A stretch of DNA of 63,356 nt from an uncultured Saprospiraceae bacterium. GTDB taxonomy: Bacteria > Bacteroidota > Bacteroidia > Chitinophagales > Saprospiraceae. This document shows positions 27,137-37,217 of this stretch, in pieces. The stretch's first letter is position 1; every line of letters starts with the position of its first letter. The position numbers and the translations under genes were made by a program. The notes below the pieces were generated by a model that was not told the DNA's origin, did no database searches, and was given only the letters and a program-made list of their open reading frames with translations. Location: the NCBI GenBank assembly GCA_937959115.1, contig CALGAW010000010.1, positions 1 through 63,356 on the forward strand. The letters are read 5' to 3'.

Positions 27137-30100
27137 TTATCTAATCAAAGAGATGTCCCCTTTTAGTTCTTTTTTACTTCCATCAATAAATAAAATTTCA
27201 GTGTAGTAGACAAACACTCCAGGGTTCATTGGTTCTCCCTTAAATCTTCCATCCCAGCCTTGGTTTAATTTATTGGCTTCAATTCCTACTGCATTAAACA
27301 CTAATGATCCCCATCGATCATAGACTCTAAAAGTAAGAATGTTGTCCACACTATTATCTCCAAAAACGGTTACATTATCATTGATACCATCTGCGTTCGG
27401 TGTAAATATATTGGGTACCCATACTCTTCGTTTGGGATCTACTTCTATCGTTATATTTGCTGTAGAAGTACATCCATTTTCATCCGTTACAGTAACTGTG
27501 TAAGTGGTTGTTGCTAAGGGTAAGGCTACTGGATCTTTACAATCAAAACAACTCAATGTACCTGAAGGACTCCATTCATAAGTAAACAAACCAAAGCTAT
27601 TTGTAAATACTTCAAACTCAGTTGTCTCTCCTAGACACACTTCGGTTAGTGTTGCATTGATAAATGATACTAGTTCTGGTCGTTGATCTACAAATTGAGT
27701 TGCTGTACCTGTGCATCCAACTTGGTCGAGAACCGTAACCGTATGTGTAGCACTTGGCAAGCCAGTAAAAAAGGAATCCACTTGAAAGTTTACACCATCC
27801 AACGAATAAGTAAATGGAGGATTCCCGCTTAAAACAGTATCTACAGCAACTACGCCATCACTAGAACCATAACAAATCAAATAGGGAGACACAAGTAATG
27901 GGATGATTGGAGGTGGAGAAAACAAGGAATCTCCTGCAACAATTTGACATCCGTTAGCATCGGATACCGTCACCTCAAAATAACCACCTGGTAATTGACT
28001 AGATGTAGCAGTGGTCTGTCCATCAGTCCAACTATATTGATAAGGAACCGTACCACCTGTAACAGTCGCGACGATCTGGCCATCCGCATTTTGAAAGCAA
28101 TTCGGATCTTGAGCAACCAAAGACAAACCTAGTGTATCCGGCTCAGTAATCAAAGCGGATGAAGGCATAATAAATTCACAGCCGTTTGCATCTACAATGG
28201 AGACGTCAAATGAACCAGGGCATAAACCTGAAATCATTTGAGTTTGCTGACCATTGGACCACGTATAAATGTAAGGTGGTGTGCCGTTTGAAACGGTCAA
28301 GGAAATTGATCCATCACAGAAGCTATAACAGCTGACTGTCGAGATATCGTAGGAGCCAGTGAGCCCTGGCAAGTTTGGAACGAACACAGAAACCGTATCC
28401 TGACATCCATTTCCATCCGTAATTGTAACCATACTTTGCCCTGCACACAGTCCTGTTGCTATTGCACTTGTTTGTCCATCAGACCACTCAAAAGAGTAAG
28501 GAGGAATTGTTCCTGATCCAGTAGCACTGGCACTTGCTGAGCAACTACCCGGACAGCTTAATCCCATAATAAGATTTGCCGAGCCTAAAGGTGTTGGATG
28601 AATTGTGATAATATTTGAAAAGGTTTGTGTCGAGACACAACCTATCGGCGAAGTAATCGTAATCACAACAGTGTACACACCAGCGGAGTCATAGACATGA
28701 GTCGGACTAGGATCTGTTGAAGTAGAGCCGTCTCCGAGGTCCCAATCTGTGGTGTATCCTGTTATAGGAAATGAATTATTGGTAAAGATCACTGTCAACG
28801 GTTCACAACCTTGATTATTCGATAGCGATACGTTGATAGCAGATTCAGGAAACCAATTAATTAATTCCGTGTGTGTATCCAGGCAACCTGTTACATCTGT
28901 TACCACGAGTGTTACAGTATAAACTCCAGCGTTGGCGTATTGATGAGATGGATTTTGAATGATAGACGTATCTCCATCCCCAAAGTCCCAATGCCAAGCG
29001 AGAATTGGACCATTTGCACTCATTGATTGGTCGGTAAAAAAGACAGGAGTAAACTTGCAAGAGTCGTAAACGAACGTGAAATCCTCAGCGATTAAATCAG
29101 GTGGATCAGTGATCGTAATTGAAGTATTATCCGTACAGCCATTTGCATCAAGAAGTGTTACATTATACGTTCCAGAACAAAGCCCTGTAGCCAATGCAGT
29201 AGTTTGTCCACTTGGCCATTCGTAAGAATAAGGAGCCTGCCCTAGTGTTCCTGATCCAATAGCCGTGGCAACACAATATCCAGCACAGGGAAGCGTATCG
29301 ACTATCATTGTTGTAACTATTGGAACTTCATACACGGTAATCAAATTCGGGAATACCTGTTGTGAGACGCAGCCAATTGGGGAGGTAATGGTTATCGTAA
29401 CCGAGTACGTTCCTGGATTAGGATAGGTATGGGTAGGACTAGGAGCGGTAGACGTGTTACCGTCTCCTAAGTCCCAGAGAACGGTGTAACCCGCAATCGG
29501 AAATGAGTTATTGGTAAAAACCGCAGTAAATGGAGCACAACCAGACGAATCTGCTAATGCAACGTTGATCGCTGATTCGGGATACCATGTGACAGTTTGG
29601 GTGAACATATCCTCACAGCCAGTGGAGTCTCTTACGGTAAGCGTGACTTGGTAGGTCCCAGCGTTTGTATATTGATGTACTGGATGTTGAGTCGTGGATG
29701 AATTCCCGTCCCCAAAGTCCCAATTCCAGTTGGTGATCGCGCCGCTTCCTGTGTAGGAAGAATCGACAAAGGTAACTGGACCAAGGATGCAGGTATCATA
29801 TGAAAACGAGTAATTGGCAACAATTTCAGGAAAGATATCGATATAAATGAACGCAGTATCGGAGCAACTAGGAGCTCCTGGATTAACGACTAGTGTACCA
29901 ATGTAACTACCCACCCCAGGGAAGGTAACAGTCGGATTGGTAGCCGTAGAGGTAAATACTGGAACACTAGGGCCTAGATCAAACTCCCAGAAATAACCAA
30001 AAATATTAGCCGGTTGTCCGCTTTGATTGATAAATGTGACCGTTTCTTCTCCGCAGGAAACAATCAAGTATTCATTTTGTGAGATGATTGAATCTTCTAG

Positions 30101-31018
30101 GACATCAGCGAATACGTTTAGAATACAATTGGTGACATTAAACTGAAAATCTCTTCTAGTCGTGGCGATTAAATTTCCTTGGGCATCAAACTCTTCCACA
30201 CAAACGCCAACTACAAATTGTCCGACGGAGGTTGGGGTTCCAGTAATGACCCCTGTGGTTGGGTCGATTGACACGACAGGGACACCTGCCATTGGAGTCG
30301 TAGTGGTATAACCTCCAATAAAGACGACAGGAGGATAATGGGGATAATTTGCTGTAGGGTTTGAAGCGACTTGAGGAGCAGGATTATTGTTAGATGCTCC
30401 AACCGTAGGATCACAGAAGCTGTAAACCAAGGTATTTCCGTCTGGATCTGAGGCTGAATGATCAAAATTAATTGGTTCATTGGCACAAATGACTATTGGA
30501 GGAAAGTCATTAAAAACAGGGCTAGAATTACAGGTGGTTTGAACTACATTCGAGATTGTTGCGGTATAGGTTCCTCCAACTGCATCAGGTGTTGCAATAT
30601 TATTTATCGTTGAATTTCTGCAACACCTCTGATAAGCGATTACGTAACCATCTGGATTTAAAGGCAAGTTTGAGATCCAAGAATAAGATCCCTTTTCTAC
30701 ACAAAGATTAGAAGGAGGAGTCAAGCAAGGATTACTAACAATCGGTGGAATACTTACAACAGAATCAAGCACTATCTGATCAGTTGCAATAACTGAAGGA
30801 CTACCCCCATTAAATTGAAAAGTGGTTATGCTTGCTGGGTTATCCAATTGTGCACCATTACCACTACAATCTCTATACACTGTCATGTTAAACAGGTACT
30901 GGTTGTTTCCAAGACATTCATAAGTGATTTCTCCACCAATTATATGCAAGGAAGAAGCAACATTGGAAAGAAGCAGTAGGCTACAGAATAAAATGAATTT
31001 TTCTTTGAGGTTTAACAT
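27137..31018 (-). CDS. PKD/SprB-repeat surface protein with T9SS type B sorting domain
   Basis: A 1,293-residue protein. The N-terminus (HIIGGEITYECLGNNQYLF, VYRDCSG) is typical of large gliding motility-associated secreted proteins. A segment of putative Ig/cadherin-like fold follows, with one degenerate and four clear PKD domains (WDFGDGN, WDLGDGN), five SprB repeats and a CFDC PKD-like segment. The terminal type B CTD shows VPNIFTPNADGIND, YDRWGSLVF and GWDGRFKGE. Two successive PKD-PKD-SprB blocks show internal duplication. Role in adhesion or polymer binding is inferred from domains only. An inverted repeat lies just upstream at 31049-31070. Confidence 0.9.
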   Translation of the reverse strand: MLNLKEKFILFCSLLLLSNVASSLHIIGGEITYECLGNNQYLFNMTVYRDCSGNGAQLDNPASITTFQFNGGSPSVIATDQIVLDSVVSIPPIVSNPCLTPPSNLCVEKGSYSWISNLPLNPDGYVIAYQRCCRNSTINNIATPDAVGGTYTATISNVVQTTCNSSPVFNDFPPIVICANEPINFDHSASDPDGNTLVYSFCDPTVGASNNNPAPQVASNPTANYPHYPPVVFIGGYTTTTPMAGVPVVSIDPTTGVITGTPTSVGQFVVGVCVEEFDAQGNLIATTRRDFQFNVTNCILNVFADVLEDSIISQNEYLIVSCGEETVTFINQSGQPANIFGYFWEFDLGPSVPVFTSTATNPTVTFPGVGSYIGTLVVNPGAPSCSDTAFIYIDIFPEIVANYSFSYDTCILGPVTFVDSSYTGSGAITNWNWDFGDGNSSTTQHPVHQYTNAGTYQVTLTVRDSTGCEDMFTQTVTWYPESAINVALADSSGCAPFTAVFTNNSFPIAGYTVLWDLGDGNTSTAPSPTHTYPNPGTYSVTITITSPIGCVSQQVFPNLITVYEVPIVTTMIVDTLPCAGYCVATAIGSGTLGQAPYSYEWPSGQTTALATGLCSGTYNVTLLDANGCTDNTSITITDPPDLIAEDFTFVYDSCKFTPVFFTDQSMSANGPILAWHWDFGDGDTSIIQNPSHQYANAGVYTVTLVVTDVTGCLDTHTELINWFPESAINVSLSNNQGCEPLTVIFTNNSFPITGYTTDWDLGDGSTSTDPSPTHVYDSAGVYTVVITITSPIGCVSTQTFSNIITIHPTPLGSANLIMGLSCPGSCSASASATGSGTIPPYSFEWSDGQTSAIATGLCAGQSMVTITDGNGCQDTVSVFVPNLPGLTGSYDISTVSCYSFCDGSISLTVSNGTPPYIYTWSNGQQTQMISGLCPGSFDVSIVDANGCEFIMPSSALITEPDTLGLSLVAQDPNCFQNADGQIVATVTGGTVPYQYSWTDGQTTATSSQLPGGYFEVTVSDANGCQIVAGDSLFSPPPIIPLLVSPYLICYGSSDGVVAVDTVLSGNPPFTYSLDGVNFQVDSFFTGLPSATHTVTVLDQVGCTGTATQFVDQRPELVSFINATLTEVCLGETTEFEVFTNSFGLFTYEWSPSGTLSCFDCKDPVALPLATTTYTVTVTDENGCTSTANITIEVDPKRRVWVPNIFTPNADGINDNVTVFGDNSVDNILTFRVYDRWGSLVFNAVGIEANKLNQGWDGRFKGEPMNPGVFVYYTEILFIDGSKKELKGDISLIR

Positions 31019-31048
31019 AGTGTACTACATTTTTCATTCTTACTGGTA

Positions 31049-31070
31049 ACAAAAGGGTTCAAACTTTTGT
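31049..31070. repeat. 7-bp inverted repeat upstream of the PKD/SprB gene
   Basis: ACAAAAG and CTTTTGT are separated by 8 bases, about 30 bases upstream of the minus-strand start. It could be an operator or a short hairpin in the leader; no regulator can be named. Confidence 0.35.
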
Positions 31071-31563
31071 GTACTTAAATAACGTTTAAAATTTGATTTG
31101 TGTTGTACAAACGGTAAAGTATATATTAAACCCGAATTATACATTAAGTATTAAAATTTGTGTTCAATCTGCTGCAAACTCTAGGACGTCCGTATATTTC
31201 TAATTTTACTGTAGGTTCGGAAATAATAATCCTCTTTTATACCGAACGCATCCGAATGATTTCAATGAAAAAACAAGACCGAGGTTACTAGAATGTGGCG
31301 CCCTTCTTTAAGACCGAACTGACACGAATATTGCATTTTAAACTCAAAATTAATTCCCAATGCATGACATGGGTTAAAAACGATAGTTCAATATTCAATC
31401 AATATTAGTAGTATGGTATTCGCAAGAAGTTAGCAGGAAGGGTATATTGTTTTTCAGTTTATGCCGTAAAATAGCGTAATTTAAGAACTAAATCAACTTT
31501 TATGTGATATTAATATGTGCCAGTTGTTGATAATTGATAGTGGACAATTGAATCAAACAAGTT

Positions 31564-31597
31564 AAAAAGATACAATCGTATCGAACGCTACGGTTGT
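31564..31597 (-). terminator. Probable terminator of the LRR gene
   Basis: The stem ACAACCGTA / TACGATTGT (one wobble, 8-base loop) is followed on the minus strand by TCTTTTT. It lies about 40 bases beyond the LRR stop codon. Confidence 0.5.
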
Positions 31598-31637
31598 TGC
31601 TATTTTATTGTCAATATTAAGTCCTGGAACTTGAGAA

Positions 31638-32648
31638 TTATTTTTTTGTACTATATCTAATCTTAGTACTGGTCATTGAAACTTGCATTTGTTTGAACTC
31701 AGGAACAGATACCTTTGTGGAATTTATATTAAGACTTTTCAAGTTTTTTAAACCATCAATTTGTTTATAAATGCTTGTAATTTTGTTTGCATCTAGGGCT
31801 AGTGTTTTCAAGGCCGAAAGTTCGTTTAAAGAGGGTATCTTTGTCAACTTGTTCCTACCTAGATTAAGGCTAATCATACTTTTTAGAGTCAACAATTCTT
31901 CTGGGAACACCTTTATTTGATTGCCTTTAAGGTAGACTGATTCTAGTAAACTGAGGTTGGCAAAGCTTTCTGGCAGATCGGTTAATTTGTTGTACCCAAG
32001 CCAGATCCATTGTAAATCAGCTAGCTCACCGATTTCAGCTGGCAATTCTTTTAGGAGATTATCTGAGCAACCTAAATTCTTAAGTTTTATGAGTTTGCCT
32101 ATCGATTTTGGAAGAGCTTCAATCTGATTGCTACTCATAAAAAGGGCTTCCAAATTGATCAGATTTCCAAGTTCTTCAGGTAACGTGGTGAGTTGCATTT
32201 GAGACAGATCCAGTTCTCTAAGTTCTGTTAGATTGAATAGTGACTTTGGTAACTCCTTGAGTTTATTTGCTACACGATACTGCTTAACTTCTCGATCACC
32301 ATTCCCTATATAGAGTGCTTTCAGATTCGTAAGTTCACCGATCGCTTCTGGTAATTCATTGATGTTGTTGTTTCTAAGATCTAAGTAGACTAGACGCTTC
32401 AGTTTTGCAATATCGGGTGTGATCGTATCGATTTGATTATCCTTGAGGCTAATAAACCTAAGATTAGGTAGATTATACACTTCTGCAGGTATCACTTTAA
32501 GCTTCTGCCCTTGCAGACTCAACTTTATCACCTGATTTTCATTCCCTTTAGTTTCTTCAAGGGATTTGTAGGTTTTATATTGTCCAAAAAGCGAAATTGT
32601 AGACAAAATAAACAGTACGGTAAGAAGTTGAATTTTATAAACCTTCAT
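31638..32648 (-). CDS. Secreted leucine-rich repeat protein
   Basis: A 336-residue product with a signal peptide (LFILSTISLFGQ) followed by about ten 23-residue leucine-rich repeats of the type LxxLxxLxLxxNxIxxLPxxIGxLxxL (for example LVYLDLRNNNINELPEAIG, in part). No C-terminal sorting domain or kinase domain is visible. LRR arrays generally bind proteins; the partner is unknown. A weak -7-like element (TATAATTG, 32666-32673 minus) lies just upstream. Confidence 0.88.
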   Translation of the reverse strand: MKVYKIQLLTVLFILSTISLFGQYKTYKSLEETKGNENQVIKLSLQGQKLKVIPAEVYNLPNLRFISLKDNQIDTITPDIAKLKRLVYLDLRNNNINELPEAIGELTNLKALYIGNGDREVKQYRVANKLKELPKSLFNLTELRELDLSQMQLTTLPEELGNLINLEALFMSSNQIEALPKSIGKLIKLKNLGCSDNLLKELPAEIGELADLQWIWLGYNKLTDLPESFANLSLLESVYLKGNQIKVFPEELLTLKSMISLNLGRNKLTKIPSLNELSALKTLALDANKITSIYKQIDGLKNLKSLNINSTKVSVPEFKQMQVSMTSTKIRYSTKK

Positions 32649-33128
32649 AGATTTTTAATTATTCACAATTATAAAAAATAAATTCAATAATACGTGTATC
32701 TAGGTAAATACGAATTTTATGCCAAGAGATTTAGGGGAATTGAGAATGGACAGCAAGCGCCTAATGGATCATTGATAAATATTAACTTTTGGGAACTATA
32801 CCGACTTCGTAAATTCGGCTTAAATGCACTGTCTCCCTATTGATTATGACAATATTATGCTTATACTAGGATCAGATCGATCCATTTTAAGGTGTTCATT
32901 GGTTAACGAAAGTTTAACATCGAGAAGAATATAATTTTGATGCCTAAACAGCACATTTTACTGATTACAATAAAACATAGGAATCAAGCTTGAACGCAGA
33001 CAGTCCCAAAAAAAGGAGCAAAGTTCATATAATTATTTCACTTAATACAAGTGTTCATTTAGAGGAAAGATATTTTAGTTTTTAAAAAAAGGGCTAGCCA
33101 AAACCATAAAAAGCCTTATCTTTGCGCC
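32649..33128. other. 480-base intergenic region between divergent genes
   Basis: It holds the -7 elements of both flanking genes. Otherwise it is AT-rich with no coding frame or RNA gene that I can identify. Confidence 0.5.
33117..33124 (+). promoter_or_regulatory. -7 promoter element, nearly leaderless lipoprotein gene
   Basis: TATCTTTG matches TAnnTTTG and ends four bases before the ATG at 33129, so the transcript should be almost leaderless. Confidence 0.6.
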
Positions 33129-34172
33129 ATGAAAAAATTAGCAATACTTCTGCCGATCCTTTATCTTTTTGTTTCTTCCTGCTCTAATGACTTTGAGTTA
33201 ACGGATGATTGGAAGGACATCGCTGTTGTATATGGTCTGATAAATCCAAGCGATACAGCACAGTATGTGAAAGTTGGGAAAGCCTTTTTAGATCCTTCAA
33301 CTAGTTCGTTGGTGATTGCTCAGATTCCTGATTCACTTTATTATCAAGACGTAACCGTTGAGTTGAAAGAATTAAGTGCGACGGGTGAGGTTGATAATAC
33401 GATTCAAATGTTCTTGGTAGATGCTAATTTAGAAGGGTTTCCAAAACCAGAAGGTGTATTTGCTTCTTCACCGAATTACGTTTTTAAAACGAAAGATATT
33501 CTAAATACTGCTAAGACGTATCGCATTGAAATTAAAAATAGTGAAACGAGTAGCTCTGTAACTGCAGAGACTGGAATAATTGGTGATTTTGAAGTGACAC
33601 GTCCAAGATCGAGGCTAGTAAATCCCAATTCTCGACTGAACTGGGTGGTTGGTTCTACAACTACATTCCGCTGGCAAATACCAGAAAATGCAGCATTTTA
33701 TGATCTTACCCTAGAAATTCTATTCGATGAAATTTATGATGATGGATCAACCATTCTTCGTAAACTCGTCTGGGAATTGGAAAAGAGCGTAGTTTCCGAT
33801 CAATCAAATTCGAATGGACAGAGTTTCAGCCTTGGTTACGATGGTGAGGATTTTTATCAATTCATGAATAACTCACTTGATCCTAATCCAGATTTTTGCA
33901 GGAAAATGCGCCATTTTAACGTAAGAGTAAATGCTGGAGGTGAAGAATTGTATAAATATATCAACGCTGGCGAGGCAAATTCAGGAATTACTTCTACCCT
34001 TCCCTTACCAGATTACACCAATCTATCTAATGAAGGAAGAGGTATTTTCTCTACGAGAAACAGTTCATTTGAGGAATTTGTAAACGTAGACGGTTCAATT
34101 AACACAGAGCTTATCACAAATCCTTTGACTTCTGATTTAGGATTTATCACTCAAATTTCAAACTGTAACTAA
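33129..34172 (+). CDS. Lipoprotein, possibly DUF4249-like
   Basis: A 347-residue protein with a signal peptide and lipobox (LFVSSCS). A beta-rich region follows (DIAVVYGLINPSDTAQYVKVGKAF, in part; VTVELKEL; TYRIEIKN). The first domain resembles Bacteroidota outer-membrane-associated lipoproteins such as DUF4249, which have Ig-like beta folds, but I hold that assignment loosely. The function is unknown. The gene stands alone with its own promoter. Confidence 0.65.
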   Translation: MKKLAILLPILYLFVSSCSNDFELTDDWKDIAVVYGLINPSDTAQYVKVGKAFLDPSTSSLVIAQIPDSLYYQDVTVELKELSATGEVDNTIQMFLVDANLEGFPKPEGVFASSPNYVFKTKDILNTAKTYRIEIKNSETSSSVTAETGIIGDFEVTRPRSRLVNPNSRLNWVVGSTTTFRWQIPENAAFYDLTLEILFDEIYDDGSTILRKLVWELEKSVVSDQSNSNGQSFSLGYDGEDFYQFMNNSLDPNPDFCRKMRHFNVRVNAGGEELYKYINAGEANSGITSTLPLPDYTNLSNEGRGIFSTRNSSFEEFVNVDGSINTELITNPLTSDLGFITQISNCN

Positions 34173-34402
34173 GGTTAGTGAGGCAAGACCGCTCATTTGT
34201 TGAAGAAATAATAGGCCGCTTAGATCTCAGTTTCCGAGGCTACTTTTAACTGATTTTCTCAAATTAAGTCTGCAATAGGTTTACACCTCAGCCCAAATCA
34301 TTTCGCACCTTCTATGCTAAGATTCAATGATTTACCCCTTAGATATTCGAATTGTCTTCTATTAGTGCTTACTCTTCTACTCTTCTAGAAATTCAGTAAC
34401 CT

Positions 34403-35440
34403 CTAATTACCCATTGATAGTTTCTGAATGCTTTCTATGATGTAATCTAGATCCCGAGGATAGTTGACATACTGTATTTTCTGATCATCTAGTCCCCAAA
34501 TTACAACTGTAACCACTTTTCGGCGGTTGCCATACGTGAAAGAGATTCTTAGTGGGATAGGAGTTGGCTTCTTGGTTTTACGCTTGTTACAGTCCCCCGT
34601 TTGGCAGTCATAAAGATTAGAAAATTCAAAGAATCCCTTATTCGTCATAAACTCTGCTAACTGTTCGACTTGTTCTCTGCCAATATCTAGGCGCACTTTT
34701 CGAAGTCCTTGGTTGACCGTTTCAAATTCTTTGACGAGTCGGCCATCAGACTTGATGACTGTAAAGTCCTTAATAACAGGATCGAGTCCACCGTAAAACC
34801 CACCGCCTGTCAAAGCGATTTCGATGGTAGTTTCATTGTTTTCTAGCTCCTTAATTCTCCTATCTTTTCTGTCTTCTCGTGACTGTTTTTTGTTTTTCCG
34901 TTTTTCTTGACGCTTCTCTTTACGGGTCATCTCTTCTCTAGCGTCCTGTACTAGCTCTTCTGTGGTGATATCAGCCTCAACCTCTACGTCAGGTAGTTCA
35001 TTGTTTTTCTTTTTAAAAGGAGAGCTTTGATTACCAATCCGGACGAAGTGATATCTGTAAGGTACTTTATCAACAACAAACTCAAGCATTAGGGTTGTTT
35101 TAGACAACTCAGCAATTTTCCACCATCTAATTTGACGAAAATTGTAAAACAATTCATTCTTATCTTCATTAAGCAACCAATCACCGTCTGATGTATTACC
35201 ATTAAGGTAATGCTCATAGGTGTTATCAAACTTTAAATAGAGGTAATACTCGTAGGATTCATCTGCTTTGTGAATGACTGAGTTAGTAGGTGCATGAGAA
35301 GTATAAGTATACAGCCATTTCGATTCAATGAGTAGGTTCTCATCGATAGGTGAATAACCAGTTTGGGCTGATACAACAAGGTGGAAATTCATCATTACCA
35401 TCAAAAAAAAACTCAATCCAATTATCCTGCTGTGAATCAT
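34403..35440 (-). CDS. Secreted two-domain protein of unknown function
   Basis: A 345-residue product with a signal peptide ending in VVSAQ. Residues about 30-135 look lipocalin-like (LLIESKWLYTY, DGDWLLNEDKNELFY, beta-strand pattern). A very basic and acidic linker (about 150-195; EEMTRKEKRQEKRKNKKQS, in part) follows. The C-terminal domain (about 200-340) has IEIALTGGGFYGG and a YDCQTGDC cysteine pair and resembles small uncharacterised Bacteroidota domains. No activity can be inferred. An exact -7 element (TAAATTTG) stands 27 bases upstream. Confidence 0.6.
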   Translation of the reverse strand: MIHSRIIGLSFFLMVMMNFHLVVSAQTGYSPIDENLLIESKWLYTYTSHAPTNSVIHKADESYEYYLYLKFDNTYEHYLNGNTSDGDWLLNEDKNELFYNFRQIRWWKIAELSKTTLMLEFVVDKVPYRYHFVRIGNQSSPFKKKNNELPDVEVEADITTEELVQDAREEMTRKEKRQEKRKNKKQSREDRKDRRIKELENNETTIEIALTGGGFYGGLDPVIKDFTVIKSDGRLVKEFETVNQGLRKVRLDIGREQVEQLAEFMTNKGFFEFSNLYDCQTGDCNKRKTKKPTPIPLRISFTYGNRRKVVTVVIWGLDDQKIQYVNYPRDLDYIIESIQKLSMGN

Positions 35441-35466
35441 TCTTTTTGCGAATTAAATGCAATGTG

Positions 35467-35474
35467 CAAATTTA
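35467..35474 (-). promoter_or_regulatory. -7 promoter element for the two-domain secreted protein
   Basis: TAAATTTG on the minus strand matches TAnnTTTG and is 27 bases upstream of the start. Confidence 0.5.
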
Positions 35475-35587
35475 GTGTTATAAAACAAATATTTACATGA
35501 AATAAGAAGATATTATTTATTTAGTCTAACATTCCGCGCAATTCGTTGCTTTTCAGGTGCGTTTTATTTAAAATTGGAGGTTTTTGA

Positions 35588-35620
35588 GCGCTTAATCCTT
35601 AGTACTTAGTGATTAGTGAC
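35588..35620. repeat. Dispersed intergenic repeat, copy A
   Basis: Contains GTACTTAGTGATTAG (35602-35616), found inverted at 62096-62130, with related CTTAGTG/ATTAG words at 61964-62034. Confidence 0.5.
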
Positions 35621-35647
35621 GTTTTTGATCGTATAAACAATTAGCAA

Positions 35648-36358
35648 TTATTCTTGTGGCTCTGGATTGATCTCTTTGATTAGTGCATCAAGCTCCCAGA
35701 CATCCGTCGCACCGAACGCACCGATCCGATCACGGTGAAGCGCTGTTAGATAGCCACCACTGTTAAGCGCCTTGCCTAGATCAAATGCTAGAGAACGGAT
35801 ATATGTTCCTTTGCTGCACGTCACCGTGAAATCTACCTCAGGCAGTTCGGTTCTGGTAAGCTCGAATTCAGTGATCTCAACAGTTCTAGACTTCATTTCA
35901 ACGGTCTTCCCCTTTCTAGCACTCTTGTATGCTCGAACACCGTCTATCTTAATTGCTGAGAATATTGGGGGCATTTGTTCAATGGTACCAAGAAAACGCT
36001 GCCTTGCTGTTTCAAGCAGTTCTGCAGTGATGTGTTCTGTAGGAAAGGTAGCATCTACTTCAGATTCAGCATCGTAGGAAGGTGTGGTTGCCCCTAGTTT
36101 TATTGTACCAGTATATCGTTTCGGTAATCCTTGAAAGTCATTTAATTTTTTCGTGAATTTTCCTGTGCAGATAATCAGTAACCCTGTTGCCATTGGGTCT
36201 AGTGTTCCAGCGTGCCCCACCTTTATTTTTTTCACATTTAATCGACTTCGTAACGCATATCGTATTTTGTTGACAACATCGAAGGACGTCCAAGTTTTTG
36301 GCTTATTAACGAGTAGTACTTCGCCTGCTAGAAAATCATATTTTGAGTCTTTTTCCAT
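35648..36358 (-). CDS. truB: tRNA pseudouridine(55) synthase TruB
   Basis: I choose the ATG at 36358 (236 residues, MEKDSKYDF). The longer frame to 36421 would overlap uppP by about 50 bases and adds 21 residues with no homology. Motifs include LLVNKPKTWTSFDVVNKIR, GHAGTLDPMATGLL with catalytic Asp54, and the later CSKGTYIRSLAFDLG. The enzyme makes Psi55 in the T-loop of tRNAs. It starts 14 bases after the uppP stop, in the order DUF3098-uppP-truB that is common in this phylum. Confidence 0.95.
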   Translation of the reverse strand: MEKDSKYDFLAGEVLLVNKPKTWTSFDVVNKIRYALRSRLNVKKIKVGHAGTLDPMATGLLIICTGKFTKKLNDFQGLPKRYTGTIKLGATTPSYDAESEVDATFPTEHITAELLETARQRFLGTIEQMPPIFSAIKIDGVRAYKSARKGKTVEMKSRTVEITEFELTRTELPEVDFTVTCSKGTYIRSLAFDLGKALNSGGYLTALHRDRIGAFGATDVWELDALIKEINPEPQE

Positions 36359-36372
36359 TAGGCGATTGTTAT

Positions 36373-37206
36373 TTAAGTTAGAATTGAATATAGTATTGCA
36401 ATTGCACCTACGATAAAGCAATAGAAGGCAAAGTAAATCAGCTTACCACGTTTTACGAGATCAATCATCCAAAGACAAGCAACCAGTCCAGAGATGAATG
36501 CAGCAATAAACCCTGCGGTTAGCGGAATGATGTCTATTGTTGCTTGTGGTGCTTCCATAAAATCTTTTAGCTTCAAGAGCGTTGCTCCAAGGATGGGTGG
36601 TAATACCATTAAGAATGAAAACCGGGCAATCCGTTCTCTGTCTACTCCTAGCAGCAGTCCAGTTGCTATGGTGCTTCCTGATCTCGATATCCCTGGTAGC
36701 ACGGCGACCGCTTGCATAAATCCGATGATCAGTGCATCTGAAAATCGGATTTTGCCATCTCGTTTTGAGGCGGTGGATTGAGCAGCTAGTTTTGCGGTTT
36801 GTTTTTGTTCTACATAACCGGTGAGATAAAGGAGGCAACCCGTAAACCATAGCATGAGTCCAACCAATAAAATGTTTTCATTAAAAAAGGCTTCTACTTG
36901 CGATTCAAACAAGACTCCTACGATTCCTACAGGGATCATTGAAAGTAGAATCTTAGCTGCAAACTGTGTTTCTTCGTTCCATTTGAAGGAAAATAAGCCT
37001 TTGATGATTTCTAATATGTCATTGCGGAACACTACAATGGTACTTAAGACAGTTGCACAATGCAAGACCACTGTAAACAGTAAACTTTCGCTTGGGTTGT
37101 AGTTTAGAATCACTTTTCCCAATTCAATGTGCCCACTGCTTGAAACAGGTAAAAACTCTGTTAGTCCCTGGATAAGTCCAAGGATAATTGCTTTAATTAC
37201 CTCCAT
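36373..37206 (-). CDS. uppP: Undecaprenyl-diphosphatase UppP (BacA)
   Basis: A 277-residue polytopic membrane protein with the two BacA signature motifs: QGLTEFLPVSSSGH near the N-terminus (the glutamine/glutamate motif and serines) and LPGISRSGSTIATGLLLG at about residues 170-188. It dephosphorylates undecaprenyl diphosphate to recycle the lipid carrier for peptidoglycan and glycans. It lies between DUF3098 (11-base gap) and truB. Confidence 0.95.
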   Translation of the reverse strand: MEVIKAIILGLIQGLTEFLPVSSSGHIELGKVILNYNPSESLLFTVVLHCATVLSTIVVFRNDILEIIKGLFSFKWNEETQFAAKILLSMIPVGIVGVLFESQVEAFFNENILLVGLMLWFTGCLLYLTGYVEQKQTAKLAAQSTASKRDGKIRFSDALIIGFMQAVAVLPGISRSGSTIATGLLLGVDRERIARFSFLMVLPPILGATLLKLKDFMEAPQATIDIIPLTAGFIAAFISGLVACLWMIDLVKRGKLIYFAFYCFIVGAIAILYSILT

Positions 37207-37217
37207 ATACCGACTTG

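Larger units (their letters stand above)
31019..31637. other. 619-base intergenic region
   Basis: No open frame of note. It contains an inverted repeat upstream of the PKD/SprB gene (ACAAAAG at 31049-31055, CTTTTGT at 31064-31070), an AATATT-CAATC-AATATT repeat near 31390, and the probable LRR-gene terminator at 31564-31597. The remainder shows nothing I can identify. Confidence 0.5.

Noticed and set aside
31049-31070. GGGTTCAAAC resembling a tRNA T-loop
   Set aside because: No acceptor stem, anticodon arm or D-arm can be folded around it.
36359-36421. 21-codon N-terminal extension of TruB
   Set aside because: Overlaps uppP and adds no homologous sequence; the ATG at 36358 fits family length and operon spacing.
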